Source of the DNA: Alphaproteobacteria bacterium
Lineage (GTDB): Bacteria; Planctomycetota; Phycisphaerae; UBA1845
Assembly: GCA_028285105.1 (NCBI GenBank)
Contig: JANQQE010000028.1
Span: 1-64,000, forward strand
Direction of reading: 5' to 3'
DNA: 64,000 bases
Part shown: positions 52,032 to 61,988 of the stretch, one piece after another
Layout: every line of letters starts with the position of its first letter
Numbering within the stretch: position 1 is the first letter of the stretch
The notes under the pieces: model-generated
The model's input: the letters and a program-made list of their open reading frames with translations, nothing else
Told to the model about the DNA's origin: nothing
Database searches by the model: none
Translations under genes and position numbers: made by a program

Positions 52032-53501
52032 TCAGAAGCTCCACGTCATGCCGGTTAAGAAAAACGAGCGCGACGATTGATCGCTGAAGGCATCGCCCGG
52101 GAAAAAGAGGCCATATCGCGCGGTCCACGATAAGTCGTTCGTAATCGCCCAACTCGCGTAGTAATCCATCTCCCAACCAAGGTAGCCCGATTGCAGGTCA
52201 GCCGTCGGGTCAGATACCGCACCGTCGCGGCGATTCTTCCAATACAGAAACCAATTCGTACCCAATTCCAGGCGATCGAACGTGGGGTCGCCCTCCAACG
52301 GGAAGAACGATCCACCCATCCGCCAGATGTGAACATTGCTGAGTCGCGGTGCAAACGACAAACCGGTGTCGCGATAACCGAGTCCGACAAAGCTGCTGTC
52401 GCGCATGTCGCCGCGGTTTCCGCCCGATGCATCCGTGGGGCTTAGGAGTCGATCGGGATCGCCGCTGGCAAAGATGTACTCTGCCGAGAGGCGCGGTCGC
52501 TTGGGAACGTCAAAGAGGTATTCAAGTTGAATATCAAAAGCCCACGCCTTGATCACATCGCGTTTGAAGAAATCGCGGTTGCCGTAACTGCGTCCGCCTT
52601 CGTAAACCCACTCGGTTGAATAGAACAGGTTCTTCTTCAATTCACCCGTTGAACCCAAACCGACATAGACAGAATCGTAATCGTAATCCTGGAAGGGTGT
52701 CGGGCGGGTTTCACTGTTGTGATCGCTTTGCCAGAGGACATATGCGAAGGGGCGGTGCTTTTCGAAACCCAGATAGCGCAATTGCGTGCCGAAAACGGCT
52801 CGGCGGGTTCGATCAGTCGGGCGGGTTAAGTCGAAGTCCTGACTGCTGCCCACGGTCTTGCCCGCGAGTCCGGTCAATTCCCATTCGCTGTCGCTGTAGG
52901 TGACCGCCACATGGTCGAGAATGTCGGACAGTGCCAGACCGGTACCGAATTCGACGAGGTCGCGTCCGATTTTGGCCCGTAAGTTGAAATCGATTTCGCG
53001 ATTGGCGTACGCCCGCATCGCGCGCTGCAAATCAAACTGATAAAACCCGCGTTCGAGGTTGGGGCCATTCCAGTCGTCATCGTTGCGATCGTACGAATCG
53101 CCGGTATTGAAATCGAGAAAGCTCAGTCGCGTTCGGGCATAGATTTCGTGTGCGCCCTGATCGAATGCCAGCCGCGTCCACAGTCGCAGGTCGTGACGTC
53201 GCAACGTCCGCGAACTTTCGATGCCATCGTCGTAGACAAACAGGTTAAAACTGTAGTTGCCGCCAAAATCGAAATCGACCTTTTGGGTGGCTGGCATCTC
53301 TCGGTCGATCTGACTCCAAATCTGGTCGCGGACACCGCGCTGCTGGATAAGGAATGAATCGGATTCTCGACCGCGTTGTGCCGACGCTTCTGGCGTCATC
53401 GTCAGGATCGCTGCCGCCGCCAGCATGATTGTGCCAATGCGACGCCAGCAGCCGATTCCGACCGGGTGGCCGACCCTGTGAATTTGTCCGTTTGCAGTCA
53501 T
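52032..53501 (-). CDS. Alginate-export-like outer-membrane beta-barrel protein
   Basis: ATG 53501 gives a signal peptide (GTIMLAAAAILTMTPEASA; cleavage near A-S-A). Mature sequence has the alternating hydrophobic/aromatic pattern of a beta-barrel throughout (LFYSTEWVYEGGRSYG, GYLGWEMDYYASWAITND, and a C-terminal LTGMTWSF ending in Phe, as for Bam substrates). It resembles alginate-export (AlgE-like, Alginate_exp) porins. It may let polysaccharide or other solutes cross the outer membrane, but no alginate genes are nearby. It is the first gene of a unit with the lipoprotein and the FecR-like protein. Confidence 0.75.
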   Translation of the reverse strand: MTANGQIHRVGHPVGIGCWRRIGTIMLAAAAILTMTPEASAQRGRESDSFLIQQRGVRDQIWSQIDREMPATQKVDFDFGGNYSFNLFVYDDGIESSRTLRRHDLRLWTRLAFDQGAHEIYARTRLSFLDFNTGDSYDRNDDDWNGPNLERGFYQFDLQRAMRAYANREIDFNLRAKIGRDLVEFGTGLALSDILDHVAVTYSDSEWELTGLAGKTVGSSQDFDLTRPTDRTRRAVFGTQLRYLGFEKHRPFAYVLWQSDHNSETRPTPFQDYDYDSVYVGLGSTGELKKNLFYSTEWVYEGGRSYGNRDFFKRDVIKAWAFDIQLEYLFDVPKRPRLSAEYIFASGDPDRLLSPTDASGGNRGDMRDSSFVGLGYRDTGLSFAPRLSNVHIWRMGGSFFPLEGDPTFDRLELGTNWFLYWKNRRDGAVSDPTADLQSGYLGWEMDYYASWAITNDLSWTARYGLFFPGDAFSDQSSRSFFLTGMTWSF

Positions 53502-53757
53502 CCGTCGTCCTGTCACATCCCTGCTGTGGGCGGGGCTGAAGCGTTTCGCCATGGAACTGAATCGGCGAGATGGCCCTGAATTCTGCTGCCATTGCGGAAC
53601 GAAACTTTCGAGAAGTGGGCATGGTCGCGTCAGAGCGGGGAAAGATCAAGACTCTATGTCCATTGTGTGACACTTGATGTTTGGCCGGAAAGTTGGGAGG
53701 TTCTAATTGTGCTGGTGGGTGATTCAGCGGAGAGGGGAATTGCCCGGAACGAAAACG

Positions 53758-53789
53758 GGCCTCGCCCCTTCGATCAAAGGGGCGAGGCC
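53758..53789 (-). terminator. Rho-independent terminator of the AarF gene
   Basis: A 13-bp perfect stem (53758-53770 with 53777-53789), G+C-rich, with a 6-nt loop. On the minus strand the stem is followed by CGTTTTCG, a short T-run, so it probably terminates the kinase gene that ends at 53937. There is no T-run on the plus strand. Confidence 0.65.
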
Positions 53790-53936
53790 ACTGAAAGGGG
53801 ACACGACAGCTTTCAGAACGAAATATAGGATTCGGATTCGCAGCAAGTCAAATGCGATAAAACAATGAAGATAGGCGCTTTTTGGGAAAGTTATTATCTG
53901 ACTCTGGCGAAGTGCAAAGAGAATTTTTCACCACAG

Positions 53937-55634
53937 TCAGGAAAGGCGACCGCTTCTATAAATTGCCCAGAGAAGTCTGATTCCGAGCAGCCCCGCGATT
54001 AGATAACCCGCCACACCAAACCATTGGATGTCGATGCCAAGGACCGGGAATTCTGTGTCGGTGCTGACGACGACCGAACTTCCAACGATGATCGCGGCGA
54101 TCACCACCGAAAACGACAATCGATTGCTTGAGCGGTCCAGTTCGTTGATCAACCGATCGAGATTTTCGTGCCTGATATTGACCTGCCATTTTCCGGTACC
54201 CAGGCGACGAAGCATGGCCCGAAGCTGGGCGGGCGCCGATCTCAAGATGCTGAATAAGTGCCACATCGTGACACCCGTTGTGCGGACGATTTTTTTGGGC
54301 GAGAACCGACCGGCTACCAACTTGCGAACCTTGGGGCTTAGTTCGGCAACCAGGTCGAGTTCAGGGTCGAGCCGCAGCGATACCCCGCCAATGGTGATCA
54401 GCGTTTTGAGAACCATGACCAGCTCATTGGGAAGTGTCACATTGTGCTGGCGAATGACCGTGGCGATTTCGGTGAAAATCGTCAGTAGGTTCATCCGCTT
54501 GAGGGGGAGGCCATGATACTTGTCGAGCAACCGGCGAAGGTCGCGGACGAGCGCTTTCTGGTTGGTGTCGGACTCGATGGCGTTAAGGTCGTAAAGCACA
54601 TCCACGAAAATCTGTGGCTCGCGGTAGATCATCGCCACAACCATGATGACGAGCTGCCCGGTCATCTCGTCACTGATGGTTCCGACCTGTCCAAAATCGA
54701 TGAGTCCGATGCGGGATGGTGGACTGATCAGAAAGTTGCCGGGATGCGGATCGGCATGGAATAATCGCATGTCGAAGAACTGCTTGACGTACATCTCGAC
54801 GAGGCGTTTACCCAGTAATTTTCGGTCGATTTCATCATGCCCGCCTTGCAGGATTGCCTCGAAACTTTCGCCGCGAACCTGTCCGAGGGTCAGGACGCTT
54901 GATGACGTTAAGTTCCAATGTACGTGCGGGATATGCACATGGGCGACATCTTCAAAAGCCTCCTCAAACCGCGCAGTCGCGGACGCCTCGCTGACGTAAT
55001 CCACCTCTTGCTTCAAGAGCAGTTCAAATTCTTCAACGATCTGCACGGGTCGCAGGCGGGCGAGTTCCGGGATCCATTGTTCCGCCGCACCAGCCATCCA
55101 TTTGAGAATGTGCAGATCTTGAAGAAGGATGTCTTCGATTCCGGGTCGCTTAACCTTGACGACGACATTGTCGCCGTTTTTGGTCTGTGCGTGATAAACC
55201 TGTCCGATGGAACCGCTTGCGAATGGTTCAGCATCGAAGGAGGCAAAACATTGAGTGGGCGATTCGCCAATCTCCGATTCAATAACGGCGCGGGCTGTCT
55301 CGGTGTCAAATGGTGGCACATGGTCCTGTAACTTGCGCAACTCGCGGAGGATGTCTTCAGGTGCAAGATCGGCGCGCGTCGAAATCGTCTGCGCAAATTT
55401 GACGAACGTAGGACCCAACTCGCTGCAAACTGCCGCCAATCTTTTTCCCAGCGATACCGTCGGTGCTGCCTCCGCCTCGCTCTTCGCCGACCGCAAAATC
55501 TTTCCGAGTGGCAGGTAACGTCCGAGATTGATCCGTTCGACGATGTGGCCGAACCCATGACGCGCCAACACGCGGACGATCTGCTGCAATCGGTTCAACG
55601 TTCGTACACTGGTGGTGAGTTGGAAGTATGCCAT
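53937..55634 (-). CDS. ABC1/AarF/UbiB-family atypical kinase
   Basis: The UbiB motifs are present: the modified KxGQ region FVKFAQTISTRADL (near 75-88), the A-rich loop FASGSIGQVYHA (about 138-149), VVVKVKRPG with the Lys, QEVDYVSEA (ExD region), ADPHPGNFLI and IDFGQVG. Two C-terminal transmembrane helices (SFSVVIAAIIVGSSVVV and GVAGYLIAGLLGIRLLW) anchor it in the membrane. Relatives act on ubiquinone or other isoprenoid lipid metabolism as ATPases; planctomycetes with menaquinone may use it differently. It is monocistronic with its own terminator. Confidence 0.92.
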   Translation of the reverse strand: MAYFQLTTSVRTLNRLQQIVRVLARHGFGHIVERINLGRYLPLGKILRSAKSEAEAAPTVSLGKRLAAVCSELGPTFVKFAQTISTRADLAPEDILRELRKLQDHVPPFDTETARAVIESEIGESPTQCFASFDAEPFASGSIGQVYHAQTKNGDNVVVKVKRPGIEDILLQDLHILKWMAGAAEQWIPELARLRPVQIVEEFELLLKQEVDYVSEASATARFEEAFEDVAHVHIPHVHWNLTSSSVLTLGQVRGESFEAILQGGHDEIDRKLLGKRLVEMYVKQFFDMRLFHADPHPGNFLISPPSRIGLIDFGQVGTISDEMTGQLVIMVVAMIYREPQIFVDVLYDLNAIESDTNQKALVRDLRRLLDKYHGLPLKRMNLLTIFTEIATVIRQHNVTLPNELVMVLKTLITIGGVSLRLDPELDLVAELSPKVRKLVAGRFSPKKIVRTTGVTMWHLFSILRSAPAQLRAMLRRLGTGKWQVNIRHENLDRLINELDRSSNRLSFSVVIAAIIVGSSVVVSTDTEFPVLGIDIQWFGVAGYLIAGLLGIRLLWAIYRSGRLS

Positions 55635-56401
55635 GTGGTGTCAGTTTAGATCGGTATTCGATGAAATGTTACTGCGCTCGACCGATAATGCGGGCTGGCT
55701 CTGCGCTTTTGCAGATTGCGATCAAAATCTTTCAAAGTTTTCAAAACCGCAGCCAGCCCCCAATGTGCCCCAGGTGGGTGCTTCCGACAAGGCGAAAAGG
55801 TGTGAAAACATGGGAGGCGAGACTTGTTTTGTGCTGATGGATGTCTGTGAATTGGGTGGAAAAGAGCCGTTATTCGGTCAAACCGGGTGGCTGATGGGCC
55901 TATAGTATTGGGGAGGCCTGGGGTAGACACCCTAAGGCGGGGAATAAGGCTGACGTAAGCTCTTGTTTGGCAGTTGCTTGTGAATCGATTATTTGAATTA
56001 TGTTTTGGGTGTTTTTGTGGTTGAATCACGATCTTGCAGCGGGTATAACTGGCAGTGTGGTGATTTGGGACAAGGAGTACATTCCCTGTACTCCGTTTGT
56101 GTCCACCGCCGATGAACGGTTAACCCCCGTGAGGCAGGCATTGCCGCAAGATGCAAAGTGTGAGATTTGAAGTTCAAGCTGTATTTGCAGTACCCAAGCA
56201 GTAAAACGTTTTGTTCGGGAAGTCGCCGAATCGTCTAATCGAGTATGCGGGCCGTTACCCGCAAATCATGCTTGAGCAAGCGAATTGGCTCCGAACTTTG
56301 GAGGGCCGTAACAAGAAGCCTTAACCCAGCTGTACAAATTGAGATTAACGCGCAACCATTTACTAACCCGTTTGTCTCAGTTTCCCACGGAGGAACGTAA
56401 G
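55635..56401. other. Intergenic region upstream of the dockerin-type gene
   Basis: About 770 bp with no supported gene. A 7-bp stem (ggagtac 56074-56080 with gtactcc 56088-56094, then gtttg) may be a weak terminator. It precedes ggagga at 56389, the site for the next gene. Frames on either strand near 55646-55905 are non-coding by composition. Confidence 0.4.
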
Positions 56402-57595
56402 ATGAAATTGTCGAAAGTATTGGCTACAGCAGCCGCATTCGGATTGGCCGTACCCGTCATGGCCGACACCCTTGAGCTGCGTGTTGTTGGCGATGGTGAT
56501 GCTGCCTCAGTAGCAGGTGGTGCATCAGTCAACGTGTTCATTCAAGGCCGCATTCAAGGTGCCACCGATGATGGATTGGCCCTTTGGGGTGCAAACCTTT
56601 CAGACACCAGTGGTAATGGCAATGACATTACCGGTGCCGTCCTCGATTCGCCGGGTGGCGACATTGATCAGTTCAAAAAGAATCTTGGTCTCACCAACCC
56701 TGCCGGATACGGCGGAACTGCCATTGGTGGCAACTTGATTCAAATTGGTGGTGGACAGAACACCATCGGAAACTCAGGCCCGACGCTCTTCCCGGTCGGT
56801 ACGGTTGCAACGGATGTTGCCAATGGAGCAGGTTGGGTTGATCTTGCCACGGGCACGATCGACACCACCAGTGCAACGGGTAATGTCGTCCTCGAGCTCG
56901 ACACCGGTTTTGCGAACACCCTTGCGGCCAACACCGGTCCGGTTTTCCCGGTCAATGCAGCAACTGTCACCATTGGTGGATCGTTGACGATCACTGGTGG
57001 TGGTTCACTCGATTTTACGGGTGTCGCTTCTGTAGGTAATCACAATGCAAGCGGTTCATTCGTTGGCGGTGATTTGGATATTCCGGTTGACGCAGCTGAT
57101 GGTGCAGCCGTTGCTGATCACACTGAATCACGTCAGTTTGGTGCCGCAGGCAACCTTTTTGTTCGCGTTGACTTCGCCGAAGCCATTGGAAGCGGTTCGG
57201 TTTCGTCGAACCCGGCGTTGACCGGCCTTTCGGCAACCCCGAATGGCAACAGCCTTGACATCACGTTTGATGCCCCGGCCAATGGTACTTGCTACACCTT
57301 TGACATCACTGGTACGCAGGCTGTCGGTGGTGACACCGTCGATGGTGGAAGTGCTGATGAAGACTTCTGCGTTTGCTACTTTGAAGGTGACATCAACTTT
57401 GATGGTAGCGTCGACATTGGTGACCGTCAGGTCGTCGCCCAGTCGGCCAACCTGTTCATGACGATGGATGCCGCGGGCATTACTGGTCCACAGGTTGACT
57501 TGAACCGCGACGGTTCAATGGATATTGGTGACCGTCAGGTCGTCGCCCAGCCGTCGAACCTGTTCAACGACTTTACGGCAGTGTCCTGTCCGTAA
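56402..57595 (+). CDS. Secreted protein with two dockerin-like repeats
   Basis: ATG 56402 has ggagga 8 bp upstream and gives a signal peptide (MKLSKVLATAAAFGLAVPVM, cleaved after AD-type site). A long Gly/Asn/Thr-rich beta body follows (about 25-325). At the end two calcium-loop repeats appear: GDINFDGSVDIGDRQVVAQ and VDLNRDGSMDIGDRQVVAQ, each with D-x-N-x-D-G loops of dockerin type I. No cohesin or catalytic domain is seen. Planctomycetes use such repeats as C-terminal sorting or attachment modules. It is the first of two adjacent secreted genes on the plus strand, each with its own terminator. Confidence 0.8.
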   Translation: MKLSKVLATAAAFGLAVPVMADTLELRVVGDGDAASVAGGASVNVFIQGRIQGATDDGLALWGANLSDTSGNGNDITGAVLDSPGGDIDQFKKNLGLTNPAGYGGTAIGGNLIQIGGGQNTIGNSGPTLFPVGTVATDVANGAGWVDLATGTIDTTSATGNVVLELDTGFANTLAANTGPVFPVNAATVTIGGSLTITGGGSLDFTGVASVGNHNASGSFVGGDLDIPVDAADGAAVADHTESRQFGAAGNLFVRVDFAEAIGSGSVSSNPALTGLSATPNGNSLDITFDAPANGTCYTFDITGTQAVGGDTVDGGSADEDFCVCYFEGDINFDGSVDIGDRQVVAQSANLFMTMDAAGITGPQVDLNRDGSMDIGDRQVVAQPSNLFNDFTAVSCP

Positions 57596-57610
57596 TCTGT
57601 TAAGTATTAC

Positions 57611-57645
57611 GAGTCTACCCACGGCAACGGGCCGTGGGTAGACTC
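57611..57645 (+). terminator. Rho-independent terminator after the dockerin-type gene
   Basis: A perfect 15-bp stem (57611-57625 with 57631-57645) with a 5-nt loop lies 16 bp after the stop. It is followed by a weak T-run (atagtttgaaagttt), so termination is probable but not certain. Confidence 0.65.
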
Positions 57646-57730
57646 ATAGTTTGAAAGTTTCCGCAACTTGCGGAGATTCGAATCGTAAACTTGCAAGTTT
57701 TCGTTTTTCCCAAAAGGAGGAGTAGAACAA

Positions 57731-58420
57731 ATGAGGAAATTACTAGCAGTAGCATTGCTGGCCGCTTTCGCTGTGCCGGCCAGTGCAGCAACCTTGGGCC
57801 TTCGCTTTGTTGGTGCGAACGCCGATGACGATACCAACGCGACTGTCGCTTTGGGTGACTCGGTCACGGTCGAAGTGACTTGGTCCACCACCGATGCATC
57901 CGATGCGTCGAATGGTATGATTGCCATGGCGTTCAACTTGACCGCAGCTGTCCAAGATGGTGCCGCCGGTGCTCAGGTTCCTGACGCAGATTTGGGTGTT
58001 GCCAATATCGCAGCCGGACCTGGTGCTTGGAACTCCGGTGGCGCTCCAGGCGTCCTCGGTGGTGGTGCGCAGTTCGGAGTCTTCGCGAACCCGGCCGACA
58101 CGGTCCTCGCTGCCGGAACCACGGTTCTTGGTACTTTTGACGTTGTTGTCGATGGCGGTGCCGCGCTCGGTGGACATCAGTTCTTTATTCAGCGTAATGC
58201 TTCGGCATTCACCCCTGACCCCGTTAACACCGTCGGTGGTTCGTACAGCTTCAACAATGCTGGCGATGGCTACTCCGGTCAGTTCAACATCGGCAACGGT
58301 TTTGCCGGTAAGAACAACGGCTCAGGCAACATCCCGATGAACATCAATGTCACTCCCGAGCCGGCCGCTTTGGCACTGCTCGCACTCGGTGGCGTTGCTG
58401 TCCTGCGTCGTCGCAGCTAA
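57731..58420 (+). CDS. PEP-CTERM sorted exported protein
   Basis: The 229-aa product has a signal peptide (LLAVALLAAFAVPASA, cleaved near residue 19), a beta-rich acidic body with Ala/Gly/Asn repeats, and a typical C-terminal PEP-CTERM sorting signal: PEPAALALLALGGVAVLRRR. This Pro-Glu-Pro, hydrophobic helix, Arg-tail signal is processed by an exosortase in EpsH-type systems. No exosortase gene is in the window. An unusual aggag site precedes ATG 57731. Its function is unknown; PEP-CTERM proteins often go to the envelope or biofilm matrix. Confidence 0.9.
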   Translation: MRKLLAVALLAAFAVPASAATLGLRFVGANADDDTNATVALGDSVTVEVTWSTTDASDASNGMIAMAFNLTAAVQDGAAGAQVPDADLGVANIAAGPGAWNSGGAPGVLGGGAQFGVFANPADTVLAAGTTVLGTFDVVVDGGAALGGHQFFIQRNASAFTPDPVNTVGGSYSFNNAGDGYSGQFNIGNGFAGKNNGSGNIPMNINVTPEPAALALLALGGVAVLRRRS

Positions 58421-58495
58421 GGCTGTCATGATGCAACAAAGTCTCGATGCCATTTATTGAGGCTTGCAAGGCGAAAGCCTGATTTAGATTTGAGA

Positions 58496-58532
58496 AGCGG
58501 AGTCGATCCCTGTGAAATCGGCTCCGCTTTTT
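58496..58532 (+). terminator. Strong Rho-independent terminator after the PEP-CTERM gene
   Basis: Arms 58496-58507 (agcggagtcgat) and 58517-58528 (atcggctccgct) form a near-perfect 12-bp stem, followed by TTTTTC. This is a textbook terminator, 75 bp after the PEP-CTERM stop. Confidence 0.85.
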
Positions 58533-58871
58533 CTATTTGATAGGGTTTGCGAATGCCAGGAGTTGGCAGAACGGGAGTTGTAGAACGTATCTTGAAGATG
58601 GATGGGGGTGTCAATTCGTATTGTGCTGGTGGGCGAGCTGACAATGGGAATGATCTCTATGAATTGGCCGCGCGAAGCGCTTTTGCAGAGGCTAAACTTG
58701 GATAGGGACGGGTGACTATTGCGATTTCAATCCAGAAGTTGCGTTTTCTGCTGATCACTGCGCTGTACGGAGATCCGATCGTCATCAGGACCGACTTCGT
58801 TTCACCTTGGATTCCCGCGTACTCGGGAAAAGACGGCAGAAGCGCATCACCATGTTTGAACTTAAGGCGGA

Positions 58872-59786
58872 CTAGGTTACAGATCTGGCTTTAGCTATTT
58901 GTGCGTGGATGAACGGTTTATTGGGTGGGGGCATGGCACCGTGCTGGCTGGCGACGCTTGCTGCGATTTGGTTGGCGAAGCGGGCGGTTGTTTGGGCGTC
59001 CCACTTGTTTAGGTGTGCGAGGGTGATTGACGCGGTGAATGCATCGCCGGCTCCCACCGTATCGGCGACTTTGATCGGGGGGCAGGGGGCTGAGGCGGTT
59101 TCGTTTGCATTGTGAATGAGGCATCCGTCGCTGCCCTGTGTAATGCAAACCGAATCCAATTCGTATTTCGCGAGCATTTCGGCGGCGAGTTCTTTCAAAT
59201 CTGTGTTTCTTAGTTCCAGCATTTCTGCGAGTAAGGCGGCTTCTTCGTTGTTGAACTTGGCGACAGTGCAAGCGCGCAATGAAGCTTCGATTGTTTCTCG
59301 ATCGAAATAGGGAGGGCGCAAATTGACGTCGTATATTGCGGCGCAATTCTTGGTGGCGTCAATGCATCGCCGTATTGTCTGACGTGTATTTGGCGATCGC
59401 TGAGCCAGTGTGCCAAAGCAAATGGCGTCGGCAGATTCGCACAGCGCTTGAAGCTTATTGTCGAATGCGATGTGATCCCATGCGACATCTTCGTGAATGG
59501 TGTACTGCGGGTGATCGGCGCGCACCATTTCAACGGTGACTGTGCCGGTGGGGTGAGCCGGGTCGGCTTGGATAAACGATGTATCAAGGCCATGGGCTTG
59601 CAGGAAAGTACACAATTCGTCGCCCAGTTCGTCTGTTCCAAGGCTTGAGACGATGAAAGCATCGATCCCCAGTTGTTGAGCGTGGAAAGAAACGTTGGCT
59701 GGCGCTCCGCCGGGTTTTCGTTTGTCGGCGAAACAGTCCCAGAGCAGTTCGCCAATTCCGACAAGTTTGAATTTTGAATCAGGCAT
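58872..59786 (-). CDS. PfkB-family sugar kinase (fructokinase-like)
   Basis: The ribokinase fold is clear: the start GIGELLWDCFADKRKPGGAP has the GGAPAN substrate-binding motif (about 22-28), and the PfkB signature DTVGAGDAFTASI near residue 246 has the catalytic Asp (D of GAGD). A TGTVTVEMV region lies between. At 304 aa it matches fructokinases of the PfkB type, but the substrate among fructose, ribose and other sugars is not provable by sequence alone. It is monocistronic on the minus strand. Downstream DNA (58533-58871) has no gene. Confidence 0.88.
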   Translation of the reverse strand: MPDSKFKLVGIGELLWDCFADKRKPGGAPANVSFHAQQLGIDAFIVSSLGTDELGDELCTFLQAHGLDTSFIQADPAHPTGTVTVEMVRADHPQYTIHEDVAWDHIAFDNKLQALCESADAICFGTLAQRSPNTRQTIRRCIDATKNCAAIYDVNLRPPYFDRETIEASLRACTVAKFNNEEAALLAEMLELRNTDLKELAAEMLAKYELDSVCITQGSDGCLIHNANETASAPCPPIKVADTVGAGDAFTASITLAHLNKWDAQTTARFANQIAASVASQHGAMPPPNKPFIHAQIAKARSVT

Positions 59787-60005
59787 TTATAAGTTTGCCC
59801 TTCGTCGCGATCGGTATCAAGTCGAATCAGAACACATCTTAGTCATGACTTGAAAACGTCCAAGTATGCAGTGTGTCTTGCGTTCAAAAAAACGGCGACC
59901 ACCCGGTTTCGTTCGGATGCCCGCCGTTCATGTGCAATAGGGTTGTGACTGGTTGCGCTTAATTCAGCAATCGCAGCCGATTCTATTCGCTGAATCGATG
60001 ACTTG

Positions 60006-61724
60006 TTAGTTGACGAATCGTTTTGCGAAATATTTGGCGCTTAGGTATTCACCGGTCGCGTACTTCGTAAGCTCGTTCCAACTCATCAGATTGCCGGGTG
60101 CGAATACTCGCGTGCGGAAGTACTTACCGGCTTTCGGTTGGTTGTAAAAGCATGTTTTGTCGGGGTGTTTAATGCCCAGGACTTTCTGGGCGGCGTATGC
60201 GTGAACCTGTGCAGCGAACAGATCGCCCATCATGTAGCTGTGGTAGTAGACCGGAACCGAAAGGACGTGAATCTTGGCGGCATATCCGGGCAGGGTCGTG
60301 TCGTCCGGCGGGTTCATGAGTTGGTATTTTTTCTTCAAGTCCCACCAGAGTTTGCTGAGATCCTGATTCGGATTTGCATACATGGCCATCTCGAAGCGGA
60401 CCATCACCTGCGTCCATCGCGAGAAGATCAGCTTTTCGATTCGAAGGGATGTTTGAGCGGCTTCCACTGCTTCCTTGGCTTCATCTTTCGACAGACCGCG
60501 TACGTTGATGAGCCAGTCCTCGTTCTTGACGAGCGCTCCGAACATCATCGCAGCCCCTTCGGTTGTGATGCTGTGTGAAGGTTCGCGGAGGAGGAACGGC
60601 AATTCGCGATTGATGTATTTGTCGTAAACCGCATGGCCCACCTCATGCATGAGCGTGTCAGCCCAGTACATGTTGGGTTTGAGATTGCACAGGACACGGA
60701 CATCGCCTTCGCGGTCGATGTGGGTGCAGAAAGCGTGCGGGCTTTTGCCTTCGCTTTCGTACAGGTCGCTGCGTTTGATGATGTCTTCGCAGGGCATGTC
60801 GAGGCTGGCGTAGTATTTCTTGGTGAGTTCGATCATGTCGATGTCGACGAAGAGGTCATCGAGATTGACCGACTCCATACCGGGCGCTTCCTGGAAGAAG
60901 AGATCGCCGAAGTGCCAGGGGCGAAGTTCTTCTTTTGCAATGCCGAATTTTCTGGCCATTCGGTCGTCGATGTCGGCTTTGATTTCGGCGAACGGTTTGC
61001 GGGTGAGGGTGTCGAGTTCGTCGAACAGTTTGACGAATTCTTGTTTGTCGATTTCCTGAACAGCGAGCCTCATGTCGTAGTAGTTGTGGAATCCGAGTTC
61101 CTTGGCGATCTGGTTGCGATAACCGACGGCGGCTTTTAGGTCCGGGGCGATTTTCTTGCCGACGCTGGTGTATCCCATCCAGGCCTGCATCACCTCTTTG
61201 GAGTCCTTTGAGTCTTTGAGGATTTTTCGAACGTCGTTCTCGGTGATTTTTTTACCGCCGACTTCGCTGCGATGGGTATTGAAGATCTGTTCTACTTTGT
61301 TTTCGATTTCTAGGATTTTCTTTTGGAGTTCTTTGTTGGCTTGGGCTGGCAGGAAGTGAAAGTACATCACATCGAGTTCGCGTGCGGATATCGGATCGCG
61401 GACTTTGCCGGATTCGCGAAGCGCTTTGACTTTCTTGAAGAACTCTTTGTCGCTGTGGAACTCGAGCAGGGCCGTGTCGGCGTTCTTCTTCTTGGCAAAA
61501 TCTTCATCATTGCCGGAAATGGACGCATTCCACCAGGCGTTGGCCGACGTCAGTTCGAGCGGTTTGAATTTCGCAAGGTACGCATCGCGAAGGGAGACGA
61601 ATTCCTCGTGGGCTTTGCGGGCTTCGTCGATGGTTTGCTTGACATCGTTGGCTCTTAGATTCGTGGGATTGCAAAACATGAACAGCGCCCCGAGTGCGAT
61701 CGTGATTCGTATTTGTCTGGACAT
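60006..61724 (-). CDS. M2-type (ACE-like) metallopeptidase, exported
   Basis: ATG 61724 has aggaga 7 bp upstream and gives a signal peptide (ITIALGALFMFCNPTNLRA). The zinc motif HEVGH (near residue 360) with a downstream Glu (TTEGAAMMFG) places it in clan MA(E). The upstream regions ANAWWNASIS and MGYTSVGKKIAPDL, then RNQIAKELGFHNYYDM fit peptidase family M2, the angiotensin-converting-enzyme-like dipeptidyl carboxypeptidases. At 572 aa it is near the single-domain length. It probably trims peptides in the periplasm. Its own gene is monocistronic. Confidence 0.85.
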   Translation of the reverse strand: MSRQIRITIALGALFMFCNPTNLRANDVKQTIDEARKAHEEFVSLRDAYLAKFKPLELTSANAWWNASISGNDEDFAKKKNADTALLEFHSDKEFFKKVKALRESGKVRDPISARELDVMYFHFLPAQANKELQKKILEIENKVEQIFNTHRSEVGGKKITENDVRKILKDSKDSKEVMQAWMGYTSVGKKIAPDLKAAVGYRNQIAKELGFHNYYDMRLAVQEIDKQEFVKLFDELDTLTRKPFAEIKADIDDRMARKFGIAKEELRPWHFGDLFFQEAPGMESVNLDDLFVDIDMIELTKKYYASLDMPCEDIIKRSDLYESEGKSPHAFCTHIDREGDVRVLCNLKPNMYWADTLMHEVGHAVYDKYINRELPFLLREPSHSITTEGAAMMFGALVKNEDWLINVRGLSKDEAKEAVEAAQTSLRIEKLIFSRWTQVMVRFEMAMYANPNQDLSKLWWDLKKKYQLMNPPDDTTLPGYAAKIHVLSVPVYYHSYMMGDLFAAQVHAYAAQKVLGIKHPDKTCFYNQPKAGKYFRTRVFAPGNLMSWNELTKYATGEYLSAKYFAKRFVN

Positions 61725-61988
61725 CGTGTTCTCCTGCGACGAGTGCGTTTTGAAGTCCGCGAGACTCAATGCGCAGGCGAGCGTGCCAGCGATTCTCCGC
61801 GGACCGCGCACGATATATCAAAGGTGGGTTTCGGGCAATCGAATCGAATAGAATCGTCGAAGCGTGTCGATTGAATCTGCGTAAGGGGTGGGTTGATTGG
61901 GTCGCCAAGCACCTCCATGGCGCGCTGTACGGCGGCTAATCGGTTGGACTCGTCGCAGAGCGGTTTGCGTTGAATTTTCGATCGGTCG

